From contig NZ_QVMT01000001.1 in the NCBI RefSeq assembly GCF_003418935.1, positions 310,001 through 374,000 on the forward strand: 64,000 nucleotides of DNA. The letters run 5' to 3'. The DNA comes from Emticicia sp. C21. GTDB lineage: Bacteria; Bacteroidota; Bacteroidia; Cytophagales; Spirosomataceae. The notes under the pieces were generated by a model. It searched no databases. It worked only from the letters and a program-made list of their open reading frames with translations, and had not been told where the DNA came from. Below, in pieces: positions 24,672 through 33,650 of this stretch. Position 1 is the first letter of the stretch. Each line of letters begins with the position of its first letter. The translations under genes and the position numbers were made by a program.

Positions 24672-26807
24672 ATGTCCCGCATTAAATCATCTTTGCTTGG
24701 ATTCATAATCTTATGCACCACTATAACTGCTTTTGGACAGGATCAGATAACCGAGCCGCAAGAATGTAGAAATCCATCTGGTTCAATTCCTATTGGCGGT
24801 GATTTTGAGATAAATCCCAATCTGGCGGCATGCCTTAACTATGCAACAACCACTAGTAAAATAGTAGTATATGATTATACTACCCCGGATGGTAACGCAC
24901 CGGCTTTTAATAGCACCTGGTTCTTATTTAACTATAAAGATTCATCTGGCCCTCCTAAGTTTCCTGTTTTAGCCACATTTGATACTACTTACACCAAGCC
25001 AGGTACTTACTGGATTATGATGCTTATAAAAAAGGGGGGTAATTCATATATTAAGTGTAAAAGCGTTGAAGTCTTACAAACTCCTAAACTTAGCTTAGAT
25101 TACGACATTTGTACAACCAATACAGTAACAATCAAAATTTTACCTACACCAGAAAATCAGGTATACAATGCAGTTAGTCTTGATTGGGGTGACGGCCCTG
25201 CCACACGACATACAATTCCTAATCCGATACCTAGCACCGGAATATCTTTAACACATACTTATACAGGTGCTATTGTTAATCCTAAAATACAAGGTCTTCA
25301 TATTCGAGACAACATACCTGCTTGTTTCGGAAGTCCCTTTACTATCCCGGTAACTAGTTCGAATATACCTAAAATAACCATATTAGAAGGCTTAAATGGC
25401 GGAAATGAAAATAAAATTACAGTAAAGGATGGACATGAAGGCAGTGACTACACTGTTGAAATGAAAACAGGAAATGGTGTCTGGACTTCTACTGGGAAGA
25501 TAATCACAGCCGCCGCTGCTAACTCTCCTGTTTCTATCATAATTAATGGCTTAACGGGCACAAATGATTATTGCTTCCGTCTACAAAAAACAGGTGTTTG
25601 TAATACGCCTATCACTTCTGCGCCGGTATGTACTATCAAATCTAGCTATCAAGTACTTACACCTAAAGAGGTAGAAGTCAAGTGGACGTCCAATTCTTAT
25701 TCCAGCTCTGCTACTAGTGAAGTTATTACCCGTTATAAGGTATGCTATAAAGAAGTACCCGCCAATATAAACGGCAATTGTGTAAATATTAACGTATCGG
25801 CCACGCCAAGTTTTATTTTTGATCAGATGATTTGCAGTACGAAATATGAATTCTATATAGAAGGAGGCTGGGGTGTAGGAAACGACAAGGTTCAGATATT
25901 ATCACCACCTTTTCAAGTTAATCCTGCTACGGGCGGAAGATTTCCAAGTGCGATGGTAGGAGTTGCTTCGGTTGGGGATGATTTTGTAAGGCTTAGTATG
26001 AATAATTTTTCAAATGCATTAATTAACAAATACAATATCTACAAAGCAGAGGGAAACTCAACTAATTTCCAGCCACTCACAACTGTTACTACAAATACTC
26101 ATTCTGATTATGCTGTACAGTTAGATAAGCAACAATATTGCTATAAAGTAGATTATCAAGACGACTGTGGGAATACATCTGATTTATCAGAAGCCTTTTG
26201 TACAATATTTTTGACATCTGCCCAATCTAATACATTAAACTGGACTCCTTTCACGGTAAGTGGTTCACCAAATGTATTGCAAAATGTACAAGCTACCGAA
26301 TATGTTATACAGATTATCGACGCAAGCGGAACTGTAATAAACACTCCGGGCAATACCTTAGCAACAGAATTTGATGTACAAATGGCAATTGACAGGTATT
26401 TGAATGATCCTGCTATGAACGGACGGGTTACTTTCAGGATTCTGGCTACTCAGGATGCTAATTTAGTTTTAAATGGCAACCCCATTTCTTTTCCATTTTT
26501 CAGTTATTCCAATCCGTATACTTTTGTAACTCCGGCACTTTTATACGTTCCAACGGCTTTCACTCCCAATGACGATACTTTTAATGATGTATTTAAGGCA
26601 AATGGAAAGTTTATCTCTGAATTTAATATGGTTATTTACAATCGCTGGGGTGCACCGATTTTTGAATCAAAAAATATGGATGAAGGTTGGGATGGAAAAG
26701 ACAATGGAACTCCTGCACCGCCTGGTAATTATAGTTATAAAATTTTTGGACTCGATCATGCCGGACAAGAGTTTAAGAAGGTAGGTTCCGTAGTTTTATT
26801 GAAATAA
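24672..26807 (+). CDS. Surface protein with PKD/Fn3 domains and gliding-type (type B) T9SS sorting domain
   Basis: 711 aa, signal peptide in residues 1-23 (ending ITAFGQ). The body contains PKD-like and fibronectin III-like beta-sandwich domains with paired Cys. The last 90 residues begin VPTAFTPNDDTFNDVF and contain VIYNRWGAPIFE and WDGKDNGTPAPPGNYSYKI, the gliding-motility-associated C-terminal domain that directs type IX secretion (type B). It is a predicted cell-surface protein, possibly an adhesin. Monocistronic with its own terminator. The 259-bp upstream gap (24413-24671) has no other feature I can support. Confidence 0.88.
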   Translation: MSRIKSSLLGFIILCTTITAFGQDQITEPQECRNPSGSIPIGGDFEINPNLAACLNYATTTSKIVVYDYTTPDGNAPAFNSTWFLFNYKDSSGPPKFPVLATFDTTYTKPGTYWIMMLIKKGGNSYIKCKSVEVLQTPKLSLDYDICTTNTVTIKILPTPENQVYNAVSLDWGDGPATRHTIPNPIPSTGISLTHTYTGAIVNPKIQGLHIRDNIPACFGSPFTIPVTSSNIPKITILEGLNGGNENKITVKDGHEGSDYTVEMKTGNGVWTSTGKIITAAAANSPVSIIINGLTGTNDYCFRLQKTGVCNTPITSAPVCTIKSSYQVLTPKEVEVKWTSNSYSSSATSEVITRYKVCYKEVPANINGNCVNINVSATPSFIFDQMICSTKYEFYIEGGWGVGNDKVQILSPPFQVNPATGGRFPSAMVGVASVGDDFVRLSMNNFSNALINKYNIYKAEGNSTNFQPLTTVTTNTHSDYAVQLDKQQYCYKVDYQDDCGNTSDLSEAFCTIFLTSAQSNTLNWTPFTVSGSPNVLQNVQATEYVIQIIDASGTVINTPGNTLATEFDVQMAIDRYLNDPAMNGRVTFRILATQDANLVLNGNPISFPFFSYSNPYTFVTPALLYVPTAFTPNDDTFNDVFKANGKFISEFNMVIYNRWGAPIFESKNMDEGWDGKDNGTPAPPGNYSYKIFGLDHAGQEFKKVGSVVLLK

Positions 26808-26833
26808 AGACGGTATCTAGTACGATATTTTTT

Positions 26834-26862
26834 AAGGCAGTCTGAACCGACTGCCTTTTTTT
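26834..26862 (+). terminator. Terminator of the T9SS surface-protein gene
   Basis: AAGGCAGTC (26834-26842) and GACTGCCTT (26849-26857) form a 9-bp stem with a 6-nt loop, followed by a T7 run. Confidence 0.88.
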
Positions 26863-26908
26863 GTAGTTTTGTCATTGAAAATGTACATCACTTAATCGAA
26901 CTATAATT

Positions 26909-27253
26909 ATGAACATGGGAGATATTTTCGGGTTGGCAGGTAAAATGAAAGAGATGCAGACCCGCATGCAGGAAGCACAGGAGAATTTAGGTAAAATTAC
27001 CGAAACAGGAGAAGCCGGCGCAGGGATGGTACGCGCAACTGTTAATGGCAAAAAACAATTGATAAAAATTGAAATAGATGAAGATTTAATCAGTAAAGAC
27101 CAACGCGAGATTTTACAGGATTTAATCGTGGCTGCTACCAACAAAGCGCTCGAAAAAGTAGAGGAGAAAGCTAAGGAAGAATTGAAAAAAAGCACCGAAG
27201 GTATGATGCCTAATATACCCGGTATGGACTTTGACAAGATGTTTAATAAATAA
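26909..27253 (+). CDS. YbaB/EbfC-type nucleoid-associated protein
   Basis: 114 aa, the usual family length. It has the N-terminal coiled-coil helix (MKEMQTRMQEAQENLGKITETGEAGAGMVRATVNGK), then IKIEIDEDLISKDQREILQDLIVAATNKALEKVEEKAKEELKK and a Gly/Met/Pro-rich tail. The dimer forms a DNA-binding pincer. A -7-like TAGTTTTG (26864-26871) lies 38 nt upstream. Usually it neighbours recR or dnaX; here it does not. The stop codon overlaps a long hairpin element. Confidence 0.92.
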   Translation: MNMGDIFGLAGKMKEMQTRMQEAQENLGKITETGEAGAGMVRATVNGKKQLIKIEIDEDLISKDQREILQDLIVAATNKALEKVEEKAKEELKKSTEGMMPNIPGMDFDKMFNK

Positions 27254-27353
27254 TTGAGTGATTTAGCGATTGAGTGAATTAGTGATTAAATTAATTTTGT
27301 TATAGACTAAAGATAATAATCACTCAACCACTAATTCACTTATTCACTCAATT
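27252..27353. repeat. Long hairpin built of GAGTGA/TCACTC words (element 2)
   Basis: The left half contains AATTGAGTGA, TTGAGTGAATTAGTGATTA and related words; the right half contains AATCACTCAACCACTAATTC and ATTCACTCAATT, the reverse complements in reverse order. The two halves fold over about 30 bp of AT-rich spacer. It begins within the ybaB stop codon and ends just before the glycosyltransferase start at 27362. It is made of the same words as the element at 19273. Confidence 0.6.
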
Positions 27354-27361
27354 CTCCATTC

Positions 27362-28348
27362 ATGCCAAAAGTTGCTATCGTTATTCTGAATTATAATGGG
27401 CAAGGATTTCTTGAGAGGTTCTTGCCATCTGTTATTCAACACTCTTCTGGTCACGAAGTCGTCGTGGCCGATAATGCCTCTACTGATACTTCTGTTACTT
27501 TCTTAAAACAAAACTACCCGAATATCCGACTGATTCAATTGCCTCATAATGGTGGTTTTACAGGAGGCTATAACCAAGCACTCAAACAGGTACAGACTAC
27601 CTATTACGTTTTATTGAATTCTGATATTGAGGTTACACCCAATTGGGTTGATCCTATTATTGAGTTAATGGATACTAATCCAAAAATTGCAGCTTGTCAG
27701 CCTAAAATTAAAGATTATTACAAACCCACCTATTTCGAATATGCCGGTGCAGCAGGTGGTTTTATTGATTGGCTGGGATATCCGTTTTGCAGAGGTCGTA
27801 TTTTTGATACTTGCGAGGAAGACACCGGACAATATGATAATACGCGGGAGATATTCTGGGCAACAGGTGCCTGTATGTTTGTGCGAGCCGCTGTTTTCCA
27901 TCAATTAGGTGGATTCGACACCAAATTCTTTGCTCACATGGAAGAAATAGATTTGTGCTGGCGCATGAAAAACGCAGGCTACCAAATATTCTACTCTCCT
28001 GCTTCTACTGTATATCATGTAGGTGGGGGAACACTTCATAAATCTAATCCTCGTAAAACTTTCCTAAATTATAGGAATGGTTTGGCGATGATGTACAAAA
28101 ACTTACCTGCCAATCAGCTATTCACCACTATTTTTGCCCGATTAGTATTAGATGGTGTTTCAAGTATCAAATTTCTGCTGGCAGGTTCTTTCAAAGATAT
28201 CTGGGCTATATTGAAAGCACATTTTGCTTTTTATGGTATGATTCCTACATTAGAAAGAAAATCTTCCAAACATCTGAAAAACATTTATCCTAGAAGCATT
28301 GTGTTGCAGTATTTTTTGAGGGGGAAGAAGCGGTTTGGGGAGCTGTGA
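27362..28348 (+). CDS. Family 2 glycosyltransferase
   Basis: 328 aa. The GT-A fold starts with VAIVILNYNGQGFLERFLPS and includes VVVADNASTDTSVTFL, LPHNGGFTGGYNQALKQ, the metal-binding LLNSDIEV and the acceptor-side ATGACMFVRAAVFHQLGGFD, AHMEEIDLCWRMKNAGY (conserved ED). C-terminal hydrophobic/basic helices suggest membrane association. It resembles rhamnosyltransferases that use nucleotide sugars for surface glycan synthesis. The sugar specificity is not determined. It overlaps the possible longer frame of the next gene, which is why that gene's later start is used. Confidence 0.88.
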   Translation: MPKVAIVILNYNGQGFLERFLPSVIQHSSGHEVVVADNASTDTSVTFLKQNYPNIRLIQLPHNGGFTGGYNQALKQVQTTYYVLLNSDIEVTPNWVDPIIELMDTNPKIAACQPKIKDYYKPTYFEYAGAAGGFIDWLGYPFCRGRIFDTCEEDTGQYDNTREIFWATGACMFVRAAVFHQLGGFDTKFFAHMEEIDLCWRMKNAGYQIFYSPASTVYHVGGGTLHKSNPRKTFLNYRNGLAMMYKNLPANQLFTTIFARLVLDGVSSIKFLLAGSFKDIWAILKAHFAFYGMIPTLERKSSKHLKNIYPRSIVLQYFLRGKKRFGEL

Positions 28349-28385
28349 GGGATTTTATACGATTTATTTTGTGACAATAAAAGGT

Positions 28386-28832
28386 ATGGAAAAAGAAGAA
28401 TTTTTATTTCTATTATTGGGTGCCAGTTATGCTGGCTATAGAGCTAAAATAGAGCAGAAAAAGAAAAATTTAGTACCTAATTTCAGATATAATGTTCTAC
28501 TTAATAGTTCTGTTAATAATGGTACCGATTTGACTGTCTATCCCGAAGATAATAATGTTGTTCATAACGGACTCACAGATATTGAAGTAATGAATCTTTT
28601 GTGTAGAAATAATAAAATACCTGTATGGATTGACATTTACGTTATAGCCTCGGATAGGCAATTTACTACATTTGAATTAATATGCGCTGAACGTTATTCA
28701 GATAAAAAAACTGACTACTATTATTATCAGAGGGGTTCAGGACCTTTTGGAATAAAAGTGTTACTTTCTAAAAATTACCCCTTATTAATACGATACTTTA
28801 TTCTAATTTATAGGAGAATATTTAAAAGATGA
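28386..28832 (+). CDS. Unrecognised 148-aa protein
   Basis: 148 aa from ATG 28386 (a longer frame from 28335 would overlap the glycosyltransferase end). There is no recognised family. Visible features are an N-terminal hydrophobic stretch (FLFLLLGASYAGY), a central GLTDIEVMNLLCRNNKIPVWIDIYV segment, then FELICAERYSDKK, YYYYQRGSGPFGIK and a basic hydrophobic C-terminus ending RYFILIYRRIFKR. The ending suggests membrane attachment. Amino-acid use is normal for the neighbourhood apart from high Tyr. It is followed by a -7-like TATCTTTG for coaE. Confidence 0.55.
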   Translation: MEKEEFLFLLLGASYAGYRAKIEQKKKNLVPNFRYNVLLNSSVNNGTDLTVYPEDNNVVHNGLTDIEVMNLLCRNNKIPVWIDIYVIASDRQFTTFELICAERYSDKKTDYYYYQRGSGPFGIKVLLSKNYPLLIRYFILIYRRIFKR

Positions 28833-28850
28833 GCGCTTCAATTTTTCCCC

Positions 28851-28858
28851 TATCTTTG
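28851..28858 (+). promoter_or_regulatory. Candidate -7 box for coaE
   Basis: TATCTTTG is a perfect TANNTTTG, 23-30 nt before the coaE start. The required TTG 19 nt upstream is not present, so only the -7 element is claimed. Confidence 0.4.
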
Positions 28859-28880
28859 CCCAACAAAAACCAAATCAACA

Positions 28881-29474
28881 TTGCTTAAAATAGGTATTAC
28901 AGGTGGGATCGGGTCTGGCAAGACCATTGTTTGTCAAATGTTTGAACTCCTGGGTGTTCCGGTATATTATGCCGATGAACGTGCCAAATGGCTCACGAAT
29001 AATGATTTACAACTCCGCAAGGAAATCAAGGAATTGTTAGGAAGGCAGGCTTATGACGAGCAAGGACAATATAACCGCAAATGGGTAGCAGCACAGGTAT
29101 TTGATAATCCTGAACTCTTAAAAATGCTCAACTCTCTCATTCACCCACGCGTATTTGCCGATACCGACCAATGGTTCCTATCACATCAGGATGCTACCTA
29201 TACTTTAAGAGAAGCGGCTTTAATGAATGCCGCAGGTGATAGAAATGATTTTGATGCCGTGATAGTAGTGAATGCTCCGGTAGATACAAGAATAGCCCGT
29301 ATTAAAAAAAGAGACCCGCAAAGAAACGAAGAAGAAATAAAGGCTATTATAGCCCGACAAAAAAACGAAGAGCAGTTTGCTTCAATTGCTAACTACACTA
29401 TAATTAATGATGATGAGCACCTGTTGATACCGCAGGTATTGGTATTGCATGAAAAATTAAGCAAGCTGGCTTAA
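28881..29474 (+). CDS. coaE: Dephospho-CoA kinase
   Basis: 197 aa. The last step of CoA synthesis, phosphorylating dephospho-CoA with ATP. Walker A is GGIGSGKT (residues 8-15), followed by VPVYYADERAKWLTNND (CoA-binding Asp) and the DPQRNEEEIKAIIARQKNEEQ lid region. The first possible codon in the frame that matches the family start (LKIGITGGIGSG) is TTG at 28881, since no in-frame ATG precedes it in the family register. This start is unusual but consistent with the promoter just upstream. It is convergent with dnaA, with only 1 bp between the two stop codons. Confidence 0.92.
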   Translation: MLKIGITGGIGSGKTIVCQMFELLGVPVYYADERAKWLTNNDLQLRKEIKELLGRQAYDEQGQYNRKWVAAQVFDNPELLKMLNSLIHPRVFADTDQWFLSHQDATYTLREAALMNAAGDRNDFDAVIVVNAPVDTRIARIKKRDPQRNEEEIKAIIARQKNEEQFASIANYTIINDDEHLLIPQVLVLHEKLSKLA

Positions 29475-29475
29475 C

Positions 29476-30927
29476 TTATTTTCTAAAAACCTTCAATAGT
29501 TTATTTACTGCGCCACTGATGTCTTTATCTGTATCCATCAAATCATTTACAGTCTGAATGGCGTGGATTACTGTGCTGTGGTCGCGCCCACCAAAATGAT
29601 AACCAATAGATTTTAGTGATAAGTTGGTTAATTCTTTTGCCAGATACATGGCAATCTGGCGTGGCAATACAATCTCACGAAGGCGACTTTTACCTTTCAG
29701 ATCAGGTATCCGTACTTTGAAATGTTCAGTTACTGATTCAATAATGGTATCAATAGTCACCTCTTTTTCAGAATCTTTTATTAAATGCCGAAGCGTACTT
29801 TTAGCTAATTCAACATCTATGTCTCTACGGGTTAAGGAAGCCTGCGCCAATAGCGAAATCATTACCCCCTCTAACTCACGGACATTGGTATCAATGCTGT
29901 GAGCTAAATATTCAATTACTTCATAGGCAATAGAGATACCCTCAGCATGAACTTTTTTCTGAATAATGGCAATACGTGTTTCAAAGTCCGGTGTTTGCAA
30001 GTCTGCCGTTAAACCCCATTTGAAACGAGATAACAAACGGTCTTCTACTCCTTCTAACTCACGTGGTGGGCGGTCAGAAGTCATTACAATTTGTTTACCA
30101 GATTGATGCAGATGATTAAATATATGGAAGAAAGTCTCCTGTGTTTTCTCTTTGCCCGACAAAAACTGCACATCATCAATAATCAGAATATCTACCTGCA
30201 TATAGAAATTCATGAAATCCTGCAGGCTGTTATTTCTGATAGCATTGATAAACTGACTGGTAAACTTTTCAGAAGAAACATATAATACAAACTTATTGGC
30301 TGCCCTGTTTTTCATGAAATTACCGATAGCCTGTACCAGATGTGTTTTGCCAAGCCCAACTCCTCCATAAATCATCAGGGGATTAAAAGAAGTAACGCCC
30401 GGTTTAGATGCTACTGCAAATCCTGCTGCTCTGGCCAGACGATTACAATCTCCCTCTACAAAGTTGTCAAAAGTATAATTCGGGTTCAGATAAGAATCCA
30501 GATTCAGAGAATCTAAATCTTTCATTTCGAAAGGGTTTCTTACCTGTTCCTGGTTATTATTATGATTATTATTATCTACCCGCCCCACAGGAGAACTATG
30601 CTGAGGCATATTGATGGCAATTGGCGGTTCTTTTTTCTTTTGATCCCCACTATCAACTATAATAGAATACTCCAACATTCCATCGCGACCAATGGCATAA
30701 TCCAAAGATTTTCTCAACAGATGCACATAATTCTCCTCCAGCCACTCGTAGAAGAATTGGCTCGGGACCTGAATAGTCAACTTCTTTCCCTCTAGTTTAC
30801 CCGGAATAATAGGTTCGAACCAAGTCTTATAACTTTGTTCCGAGATACTATCGCGGATAACCTTGAGGCAATTCTGCCATACTACATCAACATCTCGTTG
30901 GACTTTAGGAGTTTCTAAAATAGTCAT
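29476..30927 (-). CDS. dnaA: Chromosomal replication initiator DnaA
   Basis: 483 aa. Domain I (VWQNCLKVIRDSISEQSYKTWFEP), an Asn/Gln-rich domain II linker (about residues 95-135), the AAA+ domain III with Walker A GGVGLGKTHLVQAIG and Walker B ILIIDDVQFLSG, and domain IV ending with the signature GGRDHSTVIHAIQTV. It binds DnaA boxes and opens the origin. I found no TTATCCACA-type box cluster in the 208 bp upstream, so the origin is probably elsewhere, which is common in Bacteroidota. The promoter at 30959-30988 is well formed. Confidence 0.97.
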   Translation of the reverse strand: MTILETPKVQRDVDVVWQNCLKVIRDSISEQSYKTWFEPIIPGKLEGKKLTIQVPSQFFYEWLEENYVHLLRKSLDYAIGRDGMLEYSIIVDSGDQKKKEPPIAINMPQHSSPVGRVDNNNHNNNQEQVRNPFEMKDLDSLNLDSYLNPNYTFDNFVEGDCNRLARAAGFAVASKPGVTSFNPLMIYGGVGLGKTHLVQAIGNFMKNRAANKFVLYVSSEKFTSQFINAIRNNSLQDFMNFYMQVDILIIDDVQFLSGKEKTQETFFHIFNHLHQSGKQIVMTSDRPPRELEGVEDRLLSRFKWGLTADLQTPDFETRIAIIQKKVHAEGISIAYEVIEYLAHSIDTNVRELEGVMISLLAQASLTRRDIDVELAKSTLRHLIKDSEKEVTIDTIIESVTEHFKVRIPDLKGKSRLREIVLPRQIAMYLAKELTNLSLKSIGYHFGGRDHSTVIHAIQTVNDLMDTDKDISGAVNKLLKVFRK

Positions 30928-30958
30928 TTGGCTACATTGGGATTCTTAAAGGGGGGTG

Positions 30959-30988
30959 CAAAGATACTAAAATTTATGTATCTACCAA
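30959..30988 (-). promoter_or_regulatory. Bacteroidota-type promoter of dnaA
   Basis: On the minus strand TTG (complement of CAA 30986-30988), 19 nt, then TATCTTTG (complement of 30959-30966). The match is exact to TTG-N19-TANNTTTG. It is 32 nt upstream of the dnaA start. Confidence 0.75.
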
Positions 30989-31135
30989 GAAGTGAATTTT
31001 GAGATTTTTCATGTATTTTCAAAGTAAATCCCAAACATTATTTTACCAAATTTGATTTGCCTTATAAAAATACAAAATGTACCTTTACAATTACTTTGAT
31101 AGCTGAATTTTTTCACCGAAAAATACAATTCTATT

Positions 31136-32503
31136 ATGGCAAAAAAATTCTTTGAGGAATTTGGGAAATCGACAAAAAAAAATTGGGAAGCACAAGTAGC
31201 TAAAGATCTTAAAGGAAAAAGTTTTGAAGATACCCTAGTCTGGAAAACACTGGAAGAAATTCCTGTACACCCTTATTATTCGGAAGAAGATTTAACTCCT
31301 CTCCCACTCAAAGAAATTCAGCAAGCTCAATCTACCAGAAAGGCACTGAACTGGCAAAATAGGCCAATAGTGAAGTTTTGGCAGGAAAAACCGACTAATA
31401 GCTTAGTTATTGAGCTATTGAGTAGTGGTGCTGATGCTGTGGCCATAGACTTTGGTAATACTGATATAAATCAGGTTGATTTTGCGAAACTATTAGATAA
31501 AATCAAATTAAGTAATACGCCTATTTATTTCCGGTCATCTGTTAACAAAGCTTTACTTACTGCTCTTCGCAGGTATGTTCATTATCAGCCTAAAGGAGGA
31601 CTTATCTACGATTCGTTAGGTGCTTTCTTTACAGGGGAGTCCGAAATGGATGATACAACTTGGGAAAGTACAAAAAACTGTCTTGAATTTTGTACTGATT
31701 ATCCGGCTTTTAGTGTCATTGCTATTCGGTCTGATGTATTCCATAATGCTGGCGCAAATGCCGTACAGGAACTGGCCTTTACATTAGCCACTGCTACCAC
31801 ATATTTGGACAAATTAACAAGTCTCGGAATAAACATTGAACACATAGCAACGAAGCTAGAATTTTCTTTGGCAGTCGGAACTAATTACTTTATGGAGATT
31901 GCCAAAATCAGAAGTCTGCGTTTTCTTTGGAGCAAGATTTTAGAGGCTTATCAAAGTCCTGTTACGGCTTGTCAGATTAACTGTCAGACATCTTATTTTT
32001 ATGATTCTACGCTCGATGCGCATACTAATATGCTAAGAGCCACAACAGAAGCGATGTCGGCAGTAATCGGCGGTTGTGACTCGTTGACTACTCATGGGTA
32101 TGATGCTGTCTTTAATAGAGGGTACAGTGAAATGAGTGAGAGAATGGCCCGAAACATTTCAATCTTATTAAGTGATGAAAGTTATTTAGGCAAAAGTGTT
32201 GATATCTCTGCCGGGTCTTATTATATAGAAAACCTTACGAACGATTTATCAGCCAAGGCGTGGGAATTATTTCTTATCATCGAACAAAAAGGAGGTATTT
32301 TGAAAGCCTTTAAAGAAGAATTTATACAAACCGAAATAGAAAAAGCTTATCAACTGAAAGCAGAGGCTTTGCAAAACGGTAGAATTATGGTGGGAGTGAA
32401 TAAATTTATATCACCTAAGGATAATCCCGGGCAAGCTCTTGCTCAAGCCAAAACTGATAAACATTTCTTACCCAACAGAAGAATCGCTTCAATTTTCGAA
32501 TGA
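31136..32503 (+). CDS. mutA: Methylmalonyl-CoA mutase small subunit-like protein
   Basis: 455 aa. The TIM-barrel substrate domain of the mutase family is present: KKNWEAQVAKDLKGKSFEDTLVWKT at the N-terminus, YDSTLDAHTNMLRATTEAMSAVIGGCDSLTTHGYD and RMARNISILLSDESYLGKSVDISAGSYYIENLT. The C-terminal cobalamin-binding domain (DxHxxG) is absent, as expected for the non-catalytic small subunit of the heterodimer. The large subunit is not in the window. The stop overlaps the glycerate kinase start by 4 bp (ATGA), so the two are translationally coupled. Confidence 0.88.
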   Translation: MAKKFFEEFGKSTKKNWEAQVAKDLKGKSFEDTLVWKTLEEIPVHPYYSEEDLTPLPLKEIQQAQSTRKALNWQNRPIVKFWQEKPTNSLVIELLSSGADAVAIDFGNTDINQVDFAKLLDKIKLSNTPIYFRSSVNKALLTALRRYVHYQPKGGLIYDSLGAFFTGESEMDDTTWESTKNCLEFCTDYPAFSVIAIRSDVFHNAGANAVQELAFTLATATTYLDKLTSLGINIEHIATKLEFSLAVGTNYFMEIAKIRSLRFLWSKILEAYQSPVTACQINCQTSYFYDSTLDAHTNMLRATTEAMSAVIGGCDSLTTHGYDAVFNRGYSEMSERMARNISILLSDESYLGKSVDISAGSYYIENLTNDLSAKAWELFLIIEQKGGILKAFKEEFIQTEIEKAYQLKAEALQNGRIMVGVNKFISPKDNPGQALAQAKTDKHFLPNRRIASIFE

Positions 32504-33627
32504 AAATACTTTTAGCTCCTGATAAATTTAAAGGTTCATTGGATGCTCCTCAGGTATGCCAAGCCATGATAGAGGGCATAAAAATGGTCTCAACTGATAT
32601 TGAGACTGTTAGTGTTCCTATGGCTGATGGTGGAGAAGGTACTTTAGATTTACTATTGTGGTATTCGGGTGGACAGAAGAAAACGGCGCAAGTACATGAC
32701 CCACTAGGCAGAATCATTGAAGCCCAATATGGTATTTCAGCCGATGGCAAGACCGCTTTTATTGAAATGGCTACGGCTTCGGGTCTGCCTTTATTAAAAA
32801 TTGAAGAAAGAAATCCCTTATTAACGAGTACTTATGGCACAGGCGAGTTGGTTAAGATTGCTATTGAACTCGGCGTAGAGCAAATTATCTTAGGTATTGG
32901 AGGGAGTGCTACAACTGATGCAGGGATAGGAATGGCAAAAGCTTTAGGCTGGCAGTTTCTTGGTGCCGATGCTAAAGAAGTAGAGGCCATAGGTGGTAAC
33001 TTATCATTGATCAAGAAAATCATTCCCTCTCCTACTGTTTCTCAATTACCAAAAATTCAGGTTGCTTGTGATGTTACTAATCCTTTATATGGAATTAATG
33101 GGGCAGCACATGTCTATGGTCCACAAAAAGGGGCTGATGCAAAGGTCGTAGAAATATTAGATAAAGGTTTACGGGATTTTGCCAGAATTACAGGTTTATC
33201 AGAAAAAATATTCAATAGTCCGGGGTTTGGAGCAGCAGGTGGATTGGGTTTTGGTTGTGTTTTTTTTCTGAATGCTGAATTAAAAGAAGGTGTAAAACTC
33301 CTGATGGAATTCTGCGATTTTGATAAACACTTAACTAACGTTGATTTGATTATTACAGGTGAGGGAAAAATTGATAATCAAACGTTACAAGGTAAATTGA
33401 TTAAGGGTATTACTAGTAAAGCACAACAAATTGCGGTTGCAGCTATTTGTGGTACTTTAGATGCCAGCCTTCAACAAATGCAGGAGATCGGTATTCTATA
33501 TGCAAGTTCTATTCTTAATAAACCACAGACTTTAGAGGATGCCTTGAAATCGGCGTATGAGGGCGTAAGAGATGCCACCTATTATTTAGTGAATATGATT
33601 TATCATACTTCTGCGATTAAATCGTAA
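32500..33627 (+). CDS. Glycerate kinase
   Basis: 375 aa, type 1 glycerate 2-kinase (GarK/GlxK). MKILLAPDKFKGSLDAPQVCQAMIEGI is the standard start; PMADGGEGTLDLLL, GIGGSATTDAGIGMAKALGW and GAAGGLGFGCVFFLNAEL are the conserved glycine-rich nucleotide and substrate motifs, and LIITGEGKIDNQTLQGK is the C-terminal signature. It phosphorylates D-glycerate. Genetic coupling to a methylmalonyl-CoA mutase subunit is unusual as a pathway pairing. The stop codon sits inside a candidate -7 box for the next gene. Confidence 0.93.
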   Translation: MKILLAPDKFKGSLDAPQVCQAMIEGIKMVSTDIETVSVPMADGGEGTLDLLLWYSGGQKKTAQVHDPLGRIIEAQYGISADGKTAFIEMATASGLPLLKIEERNPLLTSTYGTGELVKIAIELGVEQIILGIGGSATTDAGIGMAKALGWQFLGADAKEVEAIGGNLSLIKKIIPSPTVSQLPKIQVACDVTNPLYGINGAAHVYGPQKGADAKVVEILDKGLRDFARITGLSEKIFNSPGFGAAGGLGFGCVFFLNAELKEGVKLLMEFCDFDKHLTNVDLIITGEGKIDNQTLQGKLIKGITSKAQQIAVAAICGTLDASLQQMQEIGILYASSILNKPQTLEDALKSAYEGVRDATYYLVNMIYHTSAIKS

Positions 33628-33632
33628 TTTTG
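33625..33632 (+). promoter_or_regulatory. Candidate -7 box for the atp cluster, overlapping a stop codon
   Basis: TAATTTTG is a TANNTTTG match whose first three bases are the glycerate kinase stop. It lies 19-26 nt before the AtpZ-like start. No TTG is present at the right distance, so the support is partial. Confidence 0.35.
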
Positions 33633-33650
33633 CACAAAAAAACTAAATGC

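Noticed and set aside
30928-31135. Replication origin next to dnaA
   Set aside because: No cluster of TTATCCACA-like DnaA boxes was seen in the 208 bp; the DNA is just a promoter region.
32550-33023. Minus-strand open frames inside glycerate kinase
   Set aside because: They are shadows of a well-supported kinase gene, and their products show no recognisable pattern.
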